In this document: in pieces, positions 11,215 through 24,202 of the stretch | Layout: each line of letters starts with the position of its first letter | Position numbering within the stretch: the stretch's first letter is position 1 | Assembly (NCBI GenBank): GCA_024760905.1 | Contig: CM045750.1 | Span: 15,009,419-15,073,418 of the forward strand | Source of the DNA: Plotosus lineatus | Lineage: Eukaryota > Chordata > Actinopteri > Siluriformes > Plotosidae | Length of the DNA stretch: 64,000 bases | Direction of reading: 5' to 3' | Made by a program: the position numbers and the translations under genes | Notes under the pieces: generated by a model | What the model was told of the DNA's origin: nothing | The model's input: only the letters and a program-made list of their open reading frames with translations | The model's database searches: none

Positions 11215-11345
11215 GGTGACGTAAATGGCCCGGGCTCGGCGGTGAGTGAGGCCTCGCGCGCATTGTCTGCCCCCCTCCCGCCCCTGTTGGCGGCGCGCAG
11301 CCTGATTGGCCCGGGCCTGCGAAAGCTTGCTCGGGGATTCTGAAT
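11215..11345 (+). promoter_or_regulatory. zfx: Putative zfx promoter, short CpG-rich region
   Basis: In an otherwise AT-rich window this stretch is GC-rich with many CpGs. It holds a CCCGCCCC GC box (11277-11284), an inverted CCAAT box (ATTGG, 11305-11309) and CGCGCG runs. It lies just upstream of a good splice donor at 11456 that can join to the first zfx coding exon. No TATA box is obvious, as is usual for CpG-type promoters. The exact start site is not determined. Confidence 0.6.
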
Positions 11346-11455
11346 GTACAGGCCGCAGATGTGCTACGGCTGGAAAATAAAGCTAAAAGATAATTACGAT
11401 GTATTGTGTACAGTAAAAAAGGCGTTGGCGCAACAAAAACGAATCAACGGACAAG
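11310..11455 (+). other. zfx: Probable non-coding first exon of zfx (5' UTR)
   Basis: CpG-rich sequence ends at a strong donor, ACAAG|GTAAAAG (intron from 11456). The next acceptor on the strand, CTTTTAG at 13099, begins the exon that carries the zfx start codon. The left boundary is a guess because the transcription start cannot be read from the sequence. Further untranslated exons are possible. Confidence 0.45.
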
Positions 11456-11745
11456 GTAAAAGCGTCTGTATTATCACAAGATGGTCTCCAAATTTGAGCC
11501 GCGGCCTGTTTGGGCCTCGTCGGACAGCATAACAAACAAAAAAGCTCGCAGAAGGGCCCTGCTTAGCTAGCTGGCTAACTAACTGCTCTAACGGGGCGGA
11601 AAATTATATTCAACGAGTCGAATATTAGTCGCGTACACAATTTTCGTTATTCATACGAGTATATAGAGTGTTCGTTTATTTTTTATTTATTTTATCTTAT
11701 TTATTAGTTTTTCCGTCTCGCCTGAAATGCTAACTAGCTTTAACT

Positions 11746-11769
11746 AAAATGGCGGAATCCAAGATGGCG
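11746..11769 (+). promoter_or_regulatory. Pair of YY1-type motifs (AAnATGGCG) downstream of the zfx first exon
   Basis: AAAATGGCGG and AAGATGGCG occur within 24 bp, both on the sense strand, about 300 bp into the first intron. This is the known YY1 core in the orientation and place where it is often found near CpG promoters. Function is inferred. Confidence 0.4.
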
Positions 11770-13099
11770 TCTGCGGCAGATCTGTAACTAGTGCAAAGCC
11801 ACCAGTTAGCAACGTGTATTCGATTGAAATACGTTAAATTCGACGGCTTACAGTCTCGTTTGATTTTCTGCTGCTTTATATTATAATTAGGAATTGTTAA
11901 AATGTCTTAAGAATTCTTTAACGTCCGTGGCAACACCCGTATTAGCGGGTTAGCGGGAAATAACCATGAATTCAGTTGCTGCTGCTGCAAAGGGCTCTGG
12001 GTAGATGCGGTGTGAGGGAGGGCGGGAGGGAGGGCGGTGATGGGGAATAAGAGATAAACATTAATATCTGCTAGACTTCCAGCAACATTAGAAAAAAACC
12101 AAACACGTGTGTTGCAGATATTAGGCTTTTAAAATGTTATATTAACGCTCTCACTCTTATTTACGGACACTGGGGAAGACTTCCTGTGTTTATTATAGGC
12201 GGTGCCATTACGTAATATCGGAAATTCCCTTCACAACATAAAAGACTTGAGGGATTTGTCTCACTATGTATATCCTGTCAGGTTCTCCTTTACGTGATGT
12301 TTTGTGAAAATATGAATTAATTCCAGACAAACTGATGAAGGTTTACCAGCTTTGCATGCTTAAAAACGCTGAACCTTGAAGTTGCATTGTTGAATCAATA
12401 ATGTGAAGAGTATTTACAATTCTTGTTGTAATCAGTGTATGAGTATCAAAAAAAAGACTAAAAATATAATTTAGAAATATTCTGAAGGCCCCTGAATCCA
12501 GAAAATGCTGTGACCCCTGACTGGTCCTATTGCCAGACTTGGAAATGAAGGGGGCGTGTCCCTAGCTGTCAGACTATATAAATAATCACATGAACTAAAT
12601 GAAAACTTAAACTTCACCTGAATAAAATTTATTTACGAAAGTGGAGGCCACCACATTCTTCTGCTTTTCAAAAATGTGGATAAGTTGATGTTAACAGTCA
12701 TGATTGATTTGAGCATATGATTGGAGAGTCTATTGATTTGCATTGGATTTATGAATGACAAAAGTAAGATGTGTACCTCACCTACACCAAGTCACAGGTT
12801 GTTTGCTGAGCAGAACGTACACACTGACAGCATCTGATGTACCTATATTAATAATGCCACTTTATTTACTTATTTACAGGTGTAACTCTCCCTGATGACA
12901 CACCCACACAGTGTTGATTAATCTTAAGTTACTTTTATGAGTTAACTATACAGTCAGCAAATGTGAAGGTATGTCTAAGTTTCCCGATATGAGGGATAAT
13001 AATATTTTTATCTGAATAACTAATTTCAGTTACAGGTATTTGTGACTAGAACATTTTCTTCTGTTTCTATTTTTCCCCCTTCATTTCGGTTACTTTTAG
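11770..13099. other. zfx intron 1, distal part: nothing recognised
   Basis: AT-rich non-coding sequence apart from a purine-rich GGGAGGGCGGGAGGGAGGGC stretch near 12014-12034. I saw no repeat family and no exon. Confidence 0.45.
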
Positions 13100-13199
13100 C
13101 ACTAAAAAAAATTAAAGAAAATGGATCAAGGAGGAGGGGTCCTAGAGCTTCACTCCCAAGATTTGAAAATTCCACACACAATGATAATGCAAGACTTTG
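13100..13199 (+). CDS. zfx: zfx coding exon 1 (start codon exon)
   Basis: The acceptor is CTTTTAG|CACT and the donor TTTG|GTAAGG. The coding part runs from 13121, with 21 nt of 5' UTR before the ATG. It encodes 26 residues ([20 protein letters not shown] and MIMQDF) plus one base of a Gly codon. The sequence is little conserved, as in other ZFX N termini. The start was chosen because it is the only ATG that joins in frame to the acidic exon and it has A at -3 and G at +4. Confidence 0.8.
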
Positions 13200-16100
13200 G
13201 TAAGGTCGATTGCGAGATGCCTGTAATCTGCAAAGTATCGTCTTCACAATGGGACCTTACAGTTTGTCTGTTCAACTGTTTGTTTACAGAAAGAAGACAC
13301 ACTCACACACACTCACAGAGAGAGAGAAAGGGAAAGAAAAACTGGTTGTTCACTGGACAACTTCTTGACAGTAAATATATTGTCTGCATTGATTGTGCTT
13401 AAAATATTAAACCTGCAAAACCAAAATAATGTTATATGCTATAAACTGTTATTCAGAGATTTTTAAAAAAATCTATCAACTTTTAAAATATTTAGTAATA
13501 AATTTTATTAAGTACTTGTACACTCATTATTTTACATATATTGATTTCTACTTGTTTATAATTCATGCACTGCCATGGTTCCAACACTTCAGTCACTGGT
13601 CACCATCATTCCTGACACCAGATCATTGAATGCCATCATTTTTCTGCACCCAATCACAGCTCACCATCGTTCCCAACACCCAAATCACTGAACACTATGA
13701 TTCCCAACACCCAATCGGTGATCACCATGATTCCCAACACCCAATCGCTGATCACCATGATTTCTAACATCCAATCACAGATCACATCATTCCCAACATC
13801 CAGTTATGGAACACCATCATTCCCAACACCCATTCAATGATTACTATCATTCCCAACATCCAATCATGGCTTACTATTGTTCCCAACACTTAATCACTGA
13901 TCATTATCATTTCAGTTTTTTGTTTTCTTTTGAGCAGCTATATTTGAAAGAATACAAAAACCATCCCTTTTTTTTGAATGCAGAATTTTACAACAAATGA
14001 TGCACTTTCAGTAATAATAATAATACTAATTATGATAATTAGTAGCAGCAGCAATAGAAACATTGCAAATTTGATTACTAATATTACTAATCCTGTTATT
14101 ATTATTATTATTATTGTTATTATTATTATTATTACAGTATTATTATTAGTAGTATTATGTATACATACTGGGCTGTATTTCTCACCTGTCACACAGCAGA
14201 GCAAACAGTTTTTGAAGTTTATGTGTTGAAAGTAGGAAAAATTGTCAGAATGTAATATTGTGAGCGTCTTTGACGAGGGTTAACTTATGATGGCTAGATG
14301 AGTCAAAGCATCTTCAAATCAGCAGGATTTGTAGGGTGTTGCTAGTATTCAGTGTCCAGTAACTGTCAAAAATAGTTCAATGAAGGTTTTAGACTGTTGG
14401 ACTCATGGATATGCTTGTGGAGTAAAGGCGAGTCTGTCTGGTCTGATCCTGCAAAAGTAACTACAAGTTACTACAGTAGCTCGTGGTTCACCGTTCGTGG
14501 TCCTGCATACATGCGAATTTTGCTTTCGAAGGCTTTTTTTATAATGTTTTTAAATTAGTGCTGTGCTTCTCAATTATTTTCTGTGACACCCCCTCTAGGA
14601 AGAAAAAAAATTTCATGGTCCCCCAGCACCCCGTGTGTGACTATAAATAGCATTATTTGTCTATAAAATTGTTATGATAACATTTTATTTCTGTAACCGC
14701 TTAATCCTAATTATAGTCGCGGGAAGACTGGCGCCTATCCCAGCCAACTTTGGGCGAGGGCAGAGTACACCCTGGACAGCTTGTCAGGCCATCGCAGGGC
14801 GAAAATACGCTGACGGCTTTGCAGCCGACTCTTGTCAAAAGTCAGCAATGGTTCTTTTACATGCCTTACACCATAGACAGTGACATTCTCTGCATAATAT
14901 TGTATTTTTATTAACATTAAAAATAAAAAAGCATTATGTAAGAAAAAAACACTTAATTCTAGTACAGTATGCCACAAAAGCATGTTCCCCAGGGACATAT
15001 GTGCTCCGCCTGGCATCACACCCCGCCCCCTAAGGGGGGGGGGCACGCCCCACTATTTGAGAAGCACTGAATTAGCAACAGCCCCTGGAAATTGTACATA
15101 TGCATCATCACAACATAACTGGCATGTGATTCAAGTTAAGCCAATGGCTGAGGGCTTTTGTTTTTCCCTCCTGCTGATTGGTTGCAGATGATGTGTACAC
15201 TTATTTTTTTCTCCTTCGTGCACATGTTATCAACGTGATTGCTTGAATTGCGAATTCAATTTTTTGGTGTGTTTTTAATTATTAAGCTCAATGATGCCAC
15301 TTAAATGCCCTGCATCTACTCTAGCTTCTGGTAAGCAGCCTAAGTGCTTTATTTATTCATAAATATTATCACAGTACAAAATTAAAAAGTTTTTACTTAA
15401 TCATTACTACATTTTACTGCATTATTACTGTATTAATGAGTAAGACTGTCTATAGAATGTGTTTAAGAAGCATATATTAGCGCAGGGTTTTAAAACGCAT
15501 CAATAATTCGTGGATTTCCGGGATCCGCGGGTGGGGGAAGAACGTAACCCCCGCGAATAACGTGGGCTTGCTGTACTGTACTTACAAAGTTAATGCTGGC
15601 TGTGATAGAAAGGCAGTAAAACATATTTACATTGCAGGTTGTTAAGAAGATGTCAGCTGTTCTCTGTCTGCTGACCACTGTCCACTGCTGAAAATGAATA
15701 CAGTGTTCATCAGAAATGGAAAAGAGCCTTCATTCACAGCAACACGATAGTGTAATATTACATCCCACCAATAATCAGAAGTATAAAAAACTAAACTTAA
15801 ACAGCACCTCAAATAACCCTTGACCCGAATGATCAGTTGAGGCTCCACTGATAATGATATAGAATCATGTGATATGGTGCGTCCAGAATCACACAACATG
15901 GATGCACCGATTTATTTAGCCTAAGGCTAGTAAGAGTGTGGCCATTTTTAGTGGTTGTATCATAGGCAATGGACATGGACCTGCCATCACTAACCTCTCA
16001 TTGCAGTCTTATTATTTGAGTTATTCTGATTTTGCAACTATTAGATTTTAATATTTTGACTGGACGTTTAGTAATTCAGGGTGTGTCTTTATGAAATTCG

Positions 16101-19100
16101 TACATCAAGCCACTGGGACTTTTGTCCATTCTTCAAAGCAAAAACGCTGCAGCTACTACAAGTTGGATGGGTTCTTCTGGTGTACAGTAATTTTAAGTCA
16201 TCCCCAGATTTTCAGTTGGATTGTGGTCTAAATTTTGACTTGGTAATTCCAAAACATTTAAACAATTGCTTTAGTAGTATGTTGAGGGTCATTGTCCTGC
16301 TGTAAGGTGAATATCAATCCTACTTTAAATCTTTAGAATACTGTAACAGATTTTCTTAAATAATTTCCTGTATTTTGCACCATGCACAATTCCCCCAATT
16401 CTGAGGCATCCCCACAGCATGATACTGCCACCACAATGCTTCATTGTGGGGATAGTGTTCTTATGGTGATTAAAGATGTTGTGTTTGCACTGAGCATAGG
16501 GTTTTTCTTGATGTCCAAAAAGTTTTGTTTTAGTCCCATCTATCTGTGACCTTCTTTCATATGTTTGGGGAGTCTCCAGCATGCCATTTGGCAAACTCTA
16601 AAGGGCTTTCTATTGATTATTATTCATTTGTAAGCAGTGGCTTCTTGTTTCTTGGATCTTGTTTTCAGTTGGCCCTCTCATGTCACAGGAATTAATTCCG
16701 CTGCACGACAAGTCTCTGATCACCACTTGGTTTCCTTTACCATCAACTTACCTATTCTATGTATCACTAGCTCTCAGGGTGTGAAGTTTTGTCAAGTGGG
16801 GGAAGAAACCTCTCCTTCATGTGTTGCTTCCTATACTCTATCTTATCTTCCTAACCCAGTCCACTTTTCTTCCCTACCACTCGAATCTGCTACTGACCCT
16901 TTCCTCTCTTCACTCTCCGCTTTTTCGAATCTCATCTGCCCTTTATCCACAAAAGCCAATAAGACTTCTTGTTTTGCTCCTTGGCTCTTGGAGGTGCGCC
17001 GACACAATCGTAGCCAACTCAGAGCAGCTGAGAGAAAATGGATGAAATCTCAACTTGAATTAGGTCTAGCTTCCTACCATGCTGTCCTGTCCACATTTTC
17101 ATCTGATGTGACTTCTGCTAAGACAGCCTTCTACAAGAAAAAGTTGGTTACTGATGCACAAGACCCATGCAAACATCACATCTTTTCATCATTACTCCAA
17201 TCCATCTAGTCCAAAAACTTTGATGGGAAGATTAAACAAATCTGTGAGATATTTACTCAAAACCCAAATCCTACATTACACAACGTAGATTCCACTTCCC
17301 CTTCCCTTGCACAGTTTTCCAATCTCACAAATGAAGACATCCAGCAAGTCATTTCATCATGCAGTCCTACCACCTGCTCACTGGATGTTATTCCTTCCAC
17401 AATACTCCAGACTATCTCTCAACACCTTCTTCCTTTTACATCCACTATCATCAATAACTCCATATCATCTGGTCAGGTACCAATAGTGTTAAAAAGAGCC
17501 AGGATTTTACCCATCATAAAGAAACTTCTCTGGATCCATCGGACATCAGCAACTACAGACCAGTATCACTTCTTTCTTTTCTTTCTAAAATTCTTGAACG
17601 CACTATAACCAAATGTCTTTCTATTTTTTGCAGATCAACCTCACTGAGCCTAATCAATCTGGCTTCAAAACAGCATATTCTACAGAGACCACTCTTGGCT
17701 GTTCCAGAGAAGCTACATGCTGCAAGATCAACCAAGATGCCATCAGTCCTCATTCTGCTCGACCTTTCAGCAGCATTTGACACGGTCAACCATAAGCCTC
17801 TATTGTCTATCAGGAATTTAGGAATTTGTGGTGCAGCATGGCAGTGGTTTGCTTCTTACTTGGAAGGTTGCTCATATGAGGTTACATGGAAGGGATCCAT
17901 ATCCTCTCCATGCCGACTTTCAACTGGTTTTCCACAGGGCTCAGATCTTGGTTCACTTTTGTTCTCTCTTTATACTAGGTTCCTTGATGATGTCATATCC
18001 TCACATGGGTTCTCATACCACTGCTATGCAGATGACACTCAATCTGTTCTCCCCCCACCCCACCCCCAGGCACTGATGTTTCTGCCTGGATCTCTGCATG
18101 TCTGGCAAGTATCTTCTCATGGATGGCAGCTCACCAGCTGAAACTTAATCCCAGCAAGACTGAATTGCTGTTCATCCCAGCTGACTCCCCACATCAAGAT
18201 CTTGCTATCTCCTTTGGCAATGCTATGATCTTCAGGCACTGCACAAAGCCTTGGAGTAACCATGGACAATTTCCTGTCGTTTTGTTTTCATGTCACTAAT
18301 CTTTCTCGATCATGTCAATTTTTTCTCTTTAATATCTGACGGAATCGTCCATTTCTTTCCGGTAAGGCCACTCAGATACTTGTTCAATTCCTTGTCATCT
18401 CAAGACTAGATCACTGCCACTCACTCCTGGCAGGTCTACCTTTGAGTGCCATTCGACCTCGGCAAATGATACAGAATGCAGTTCCACAGCTTGTTTTCAA
18501 TCTTCCCAAATTTTCCACACCTCACTACTGCTAGAATCTCTCCACTGGCTGCCTGTAGGTGCTCACATTCAATTTAAAACACTAATGCTTGCACCTTCCT
18601 ACCTCAAAGCATTTCCTGCACCTTCCTATCTCAAAGCACTTATCACACTTCGCACATTGTCTCAGATTCTCTAGCACTGCTAGATCTATCCCTCTACCAA
18701 GGGACAAGCAAAAAAAAAAAAAAAATCTAAACTCTTCCCTGTTCTGGCTCCAAGGTAGTGGAATGTACTTCCTCTGGACATCCGGACAGCTGAGTCACTG
18801 GGTATCTTTAAACGACCGCTAAAAACGTACCTTTTTCAGCAGCACTTACATTAGCATTATGCTGTACACACACACACACACACACACACACAAAACCCCG
18901 CACCACACCTACTGACAGTTTTGCTGATGGTATACATAGTCTGTGTTCTAACAAACTAGTATAAGAATGTATTCACTGATAGTGACGTTAAAGCACTTCT
19001 ATAAGTTGCTCTGGATAAGAGAGTCTTCTGAATATTGTAAATGTAAATGAAAGACAAGAAAAACAAACAAAAATGAGTCTTTTATGGTTGGTTTGTCCAT

Positions 19101-22100
19101 TTTAATGCATGGTATGATTACACAGCTTGCTCCAAGTGACCACGACCAACTCTTAAGTCAGTTGTTTTGATTTTAGCATTATCCTGTTGAAATATTGTTT
19201 GATATTGCTGAAATACTGAGCCAATCAGATATTGCCAACCCCATATACTGTATTATATATTATATCTGCATGGCCATCATGGAAATGTCATGTCGATATC
19301 ATGATTTCAATAATTTCGGGATGAGTATAAAGCATTTTAAGCAGGAAATGAAACTATAACTTCTGATCATAACTGTGTGTGTCTGTGTGTGAGTGAGTGT
19401 AACATCATTCTGTTTTGCAAATCGTATTCTGTTTGTAAAGAGACGGGTGGATCAATGGATGGAAAACATAAATAGACAAATAGGTCCCAATGTGAAGATA
19501 TTTTTACAGTGTATATACACAATCAGAGCTGTACAAGGCTGTAGCTTTTGTATAATGTGCATGTGTGATTGTGTTTCTTAGGCATGGGGGGCATGGCTCA
19601 CATAGAGGGAGAGCACATTGTGGTGTCAGTACCTGAAGCTGTGCTGATATCAGATGTGAACACTGATGAGGGCATCCTGCTGGAGCATGGCCTGGAAGCT
19701 GAAGTAGTGGAAGGGCCTGATATTGGAAGAGAGGATATCATCATGTCTGAATCTATCCTGGGAGCAGAGGTGGCCATTGAGGAGGCTCTGGATGCTGACC
19801 ATCATGTACTGTCTGCTGAACTCATCGAAGAAACAGTGCCTGAACAGGTGTTTGTGACTGATCTCATGTCCACACATGAGGATAGTTCACTGGACCCAGA
19901 CCTGGTGTCAGACGAGGCAATGGTGGCGGACACAAAGGCCATCGTTCAAGCACATGAGACCACACTACCTTGTGCAACACTGAAGACTGATGACGACGAA
20001 GATGCCAAGAGCACCTCGGAAGACTACCTCATGATCTCATGTTAGTTAATATTGGTTTAATATAAAATAAATGCAATTTAAATGTACAATTGCAGATGTT
20101 CAGGTTTTTTTTTAACCACATTGCAGTGGATGATGTGGAGGAGAAGTTGGATATCGGTAACACAGCCTTAAAAATCAGTGCGGAGGTGGGACAGCATGAT
20201 GAGTCCAAGGAGGATGAGTTTGGCTCTGAGGTTATCAAAGTGTACATCTTCAAGGCTGAAGGGGATGAAGATGTGGAAATAGGTGACAGCATGAAATGAA
20301 TCTGAAGTAGCACTGACTCTTGTCTTTCTTTCTTTCTTTCTTTCTTTCTGTCTGTCTGTCTGTCACACTCTCTCTGACCTGATCCGAGAGTAAAAATCTG
20401 TAATGGAAAGCAAAATGGTTGTAAGATTCAGTAGCTGATAATTTATTTATGTTGTAGGTGGAACCGAGGTTGTTGCAGACAGCGATTTCCCCAATGGACA
20501 TGCAGTGTTGGAGCCAACAACAACAACAAGCACAGGTCGGCTGTCCAGGGAGAAAATGGTCTACATGGCAGTAAAGGATACCAACCAAGTACAGGAAGAT
20601 ATGAGTGAGCACACCTTGTAATTTCCAAAACAATTGCGACGCCGTGTAAAATGTAAATAAAAACAGAATGTAATGGTTAACAAATCTGAAAAATATTTTA
20701 ATTGTAATTGCACATATAAATCATCTCAAATGTTGAAAGTGAATTTCACTTAAATTTTCAGTCATTTTGAATTTGATGGTAGAAACACATTTGAACAGTT
20801 AGGCCAAGGCAACAAATAGCTGGACCTCCTTATCATGAGCCCTGCACCCTAACCACTACATCACCGGCCCCGATCTGCAACAAAACTATCTACAGTTTCA
20901 GAATAATGTTTCTCAATGTAAAATTGTAAAAGATATCTCATCAAGTACGGGATATAATATCGTCTAAAGAGGAAAGAACTCAAGAATCAGAATGCATCAT
21001 TGATCCCAGAGGAAATCGTGTAAGAACACTGTACTTATGTTTTTAGTTACATTAGCAAAAAATACACTGCTGCACAAGACCTGCACAAACTCCGCATCTT
21101 TTCATCATTCTCTCCACTGGCTTCCTGTAGCGGCTCGCATCTGCACAAAACCTACACAAACTCCACATCTTTTCATCATTCTCTCCACTGGCTTCCTGTA
21201 GTAGCTCGCATTTGATTTAAAACACTACTGCTTGCCTACAAAGCCAAAAATGGACCTGTATCTTCCTACCTCAAAGCACTTATTACACCTTGCATTGCAT
21301 CACGTTCTCTCAGATCCTCTAGCACTGCTAGGCTGATCCCTCCGTCTACCAAGGGACAAGAGAAAATGCATCTAAACTCTTCTCTGTTCTGGCTCCAAGG
21401 CGGTGGAATGAACTTCCTGTGGACATCCGGACAGCTGACTCACTGGGAATTTTCAAACGATGGATGAAAACTTACCCTTTTCAGCAGTACTTAGATTAGC
21501 ACTATGCTGTATACAAGCACACACACACACACACACACACACCCCTCAAAAAAAACCCCACCTACTAACTGAGTTTGACTGATGGTATACTTATTCTGCG
21601 TTCTAACAAACCAGTATAAGAGTAATGATAGTATAAGAAAGTCACACTGATAGTGACATTGAAACACTTGTTTCAGTCGCTCTGGATAAGAGCATCTGCT
21701 AAATGGTGCAAATGTAAGAGTGCCAAGTTATATCACGAGCAAATAACTGACTACAAGCCGTACAGTAGTTATTCTCCCAACATCAACCAATCCAAATGAG
21801 GTTCAGCCACATTCACAGTTCGTTCAATTATCCTGCAGTAGTCCGGTGTACGCCATTTACTTCCAAAAATATGGGCTTTCATGAAAATTATGTTTTCTAG
21901 TGTTTATCCAGTAAACATCCAGCTTTGCTGCACATTATTTTTTTATGTTATTCATCCATGATCTGAAGGTCCGAGGGGCAGTGGTGGTTTAGTGGTATAG
22001 GGTGTTGGATCGCTGATTCTAAGGTTGTGGGTTCGAGTCCCACTCTCCACAAGGTTGTCACTGTCCGTCTGTCCCCTCACCCCCCAAGTCCAACTAACTG

Positions 22101-24153
22101 GGTTATCAAAGGCCGGCTATGTGTTTCATTGTCTATGGTGAGAGGCATGTAAAAGAACCATTGCTGACTTCCGTAAAGCGTAGCTGCAAAGCCGTCAGCA
22201 TGTTTCTGTCCCTTGCTAAAAGGTTGTGTCAGGAAGGGCATCCGACTTAAAAACCTATGCCAAATCAACCGTGTGAATCATTCGCTGTGGCGACCCCTGA
22301 TAAAAGGAAAAAGCCGAAAGGAAATCTCATTCATGTTCTGAAGGTCGGGGGTTCAAGCCCCACTTTTTCACCATGTCCTCCCCCCCCCCCCCCCCCATTA
22401 CGAACGGCTGGCCATGTCTCTCACTTTGTTTTGAAAGGTATGAAAAGAAGCATTGCTGTCATTTGGAAAGAGTAGGTTGCATTGCCACCAGCTTGTTTCT
22501 GCCCTGCAATGGCCCGGTGAGTTGTAAAGCCCAGACTTGACAGAGACGGGCGGCAGCCTCCCCACAACCCTAATTAGGATTAAGAATTTCAGAAAATAGA
22601 TGAATGACGATGATGATGAATGATATGGTATTTGAAAGACACTCTTATTCAAAGTGACCTACATTTATCCAATTGAACAGTTGAGAAATAGTGGCCTTGC
22701 AATAATAGTGCAACAGTGGCAGCTTAGTGGTGCTGCGGATTGCATGTCTGAATTACTGATCACTTTTAATGGCTTAGTGTAATATGAGAAAGTGAGTCAA
22801 CAAGTTCAGTGAGTTTAGTGTACTTAACTGCATGTCACTTTCCCTATCTGAATTTAAACACTTGCATCTGATGTAACAGTAGATTCAGAAGATGATTGTG
22901 CAGCTGAAATTTACAGCAATTTTGTGACTGAATAATGTCAATATGCACCAAAATTCAAATCAATGTTTTGAATACCTTGTGGAATCCATACCATGAGGAA
23001 TTGAGGCTGTTCTAAGAGCATAATATTAATTAAATGGCACAATAAATGTTTCGGCTGATAAACCCATGAACAAAATTATATTTGTATGGATATTCAGTAG
23101 GACAGCACACTTACTACTAGTGTGTAAAATGTAAAGAAAACTTTAGCCAACTTAGTTTAGGATTTCGAATGTCATATAAGATCAGTTTATCTCCATTATT
23201 ACGTTATACATGGCAGAAAGTAAGGGCATAAGTAACCACGATTTGTCTAGAGGTCAGATTGTATCACAGGGAAGACTAAGCTTTACAAGAATGTAATTGG
23301 AAATATTTTATGGATAATCAGGAATATTGCTCATGATTTTGAAATGGATTGTTTATAATATTTTGAGAAGGTGAAGAAAAACTATTGCAGTATACTCAAG
23401 GTGAAATGTTTACACCTTTTAATAATGCTATGTGTTTTGTGAATAGATGTTTCTGAGATGACTGATCAAGTATACATGGAGGTGATTGTTGGAGAAGATG
23501 AAGCTCCAGCCTTACCAGAAGCACAGTTGGAAGATTTGACATCTCATAAGACTTTTGTTCCTGTTGCATGGGCAGCTGCCTATGGTTTGTCATTTCTTTT
23601 ATAAGGTTAAACTTATGCCTTTATGTAATTATCCTAAACCCATCAGTTTACAGTAATGCTAACAAAATAAATATGATTACTTAGAGCTGCAGATGGTGCC
23701 TGTTGTAGTCACCAGTTCATGCAAAGGCCAAAGTTACTGTAGCGGATGCAGCTTCACATGATGTAAATACACATATTTTTGCTTTTCGATTTTGCTATAC
23801 TTTATTAATTCTGTAAGGATGGATTAACCCATCCAAAGTGAGCGCACACGCTCGTGAAAAAGCTGCCACACACACATTGGGGCGCTCAGAGAGCAGTTGG
23901 GGATTAGGTGCCTTGCTCCAAGGGCACTTCAGCCATGAAGGTGGAGGTGCTGCTCGCTCCTCCACAAATTTTTACTGCTGGTTTGCGAATCAAACCAATG
24001 ACCTTTTGGTCCCAAATCTGCTGTTTCTCTAGCCATTTTATGGCTGTTCCCAATGGATAGTGGTGTGTCTCCAAAGTATATTTGTGACCCATTACACCAA
24101 AGTGGGTATTGTGGTACCCTTTTGCAGCTGATACCCTAAGCTTTAAACATCCT

Positions 24154-24202
<49 letters not shown>

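Larger units (their letters stand above)
14474..15573. mobile_element. TA-flanked MITE family E, copy 1, containing a nested hAT and SINE
   Basis: The left end CAGTAGCTCGTGGTTCACCG and the right end CGCGAATAACGTGGGCTTG plus CTG are diverged inverted repeats, flanked by TA on both sides. The interior matches the copy at 60612-61707 (GGCATGTGATTCAA, AGCCAATGGCTG, CACAGTACAAAATTAA, ATAGAATGTGTTTAAGAAGC). A hAT-like element (14561-15069) is inserted in it. It lies in zfx intron 2. Confidence 0.7.

Noticed and set aside
13574..13912. CRISPR-like regular repeats
   Set aside because: Units are head to tail with no unique spacers, in a vertebrate intron. It is a minisatellite.
20029..20633. Minus-strand open frames over zfx exons 3 and 4
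   Set aside because: They lie antisense to conserved zfx exons and across introns.
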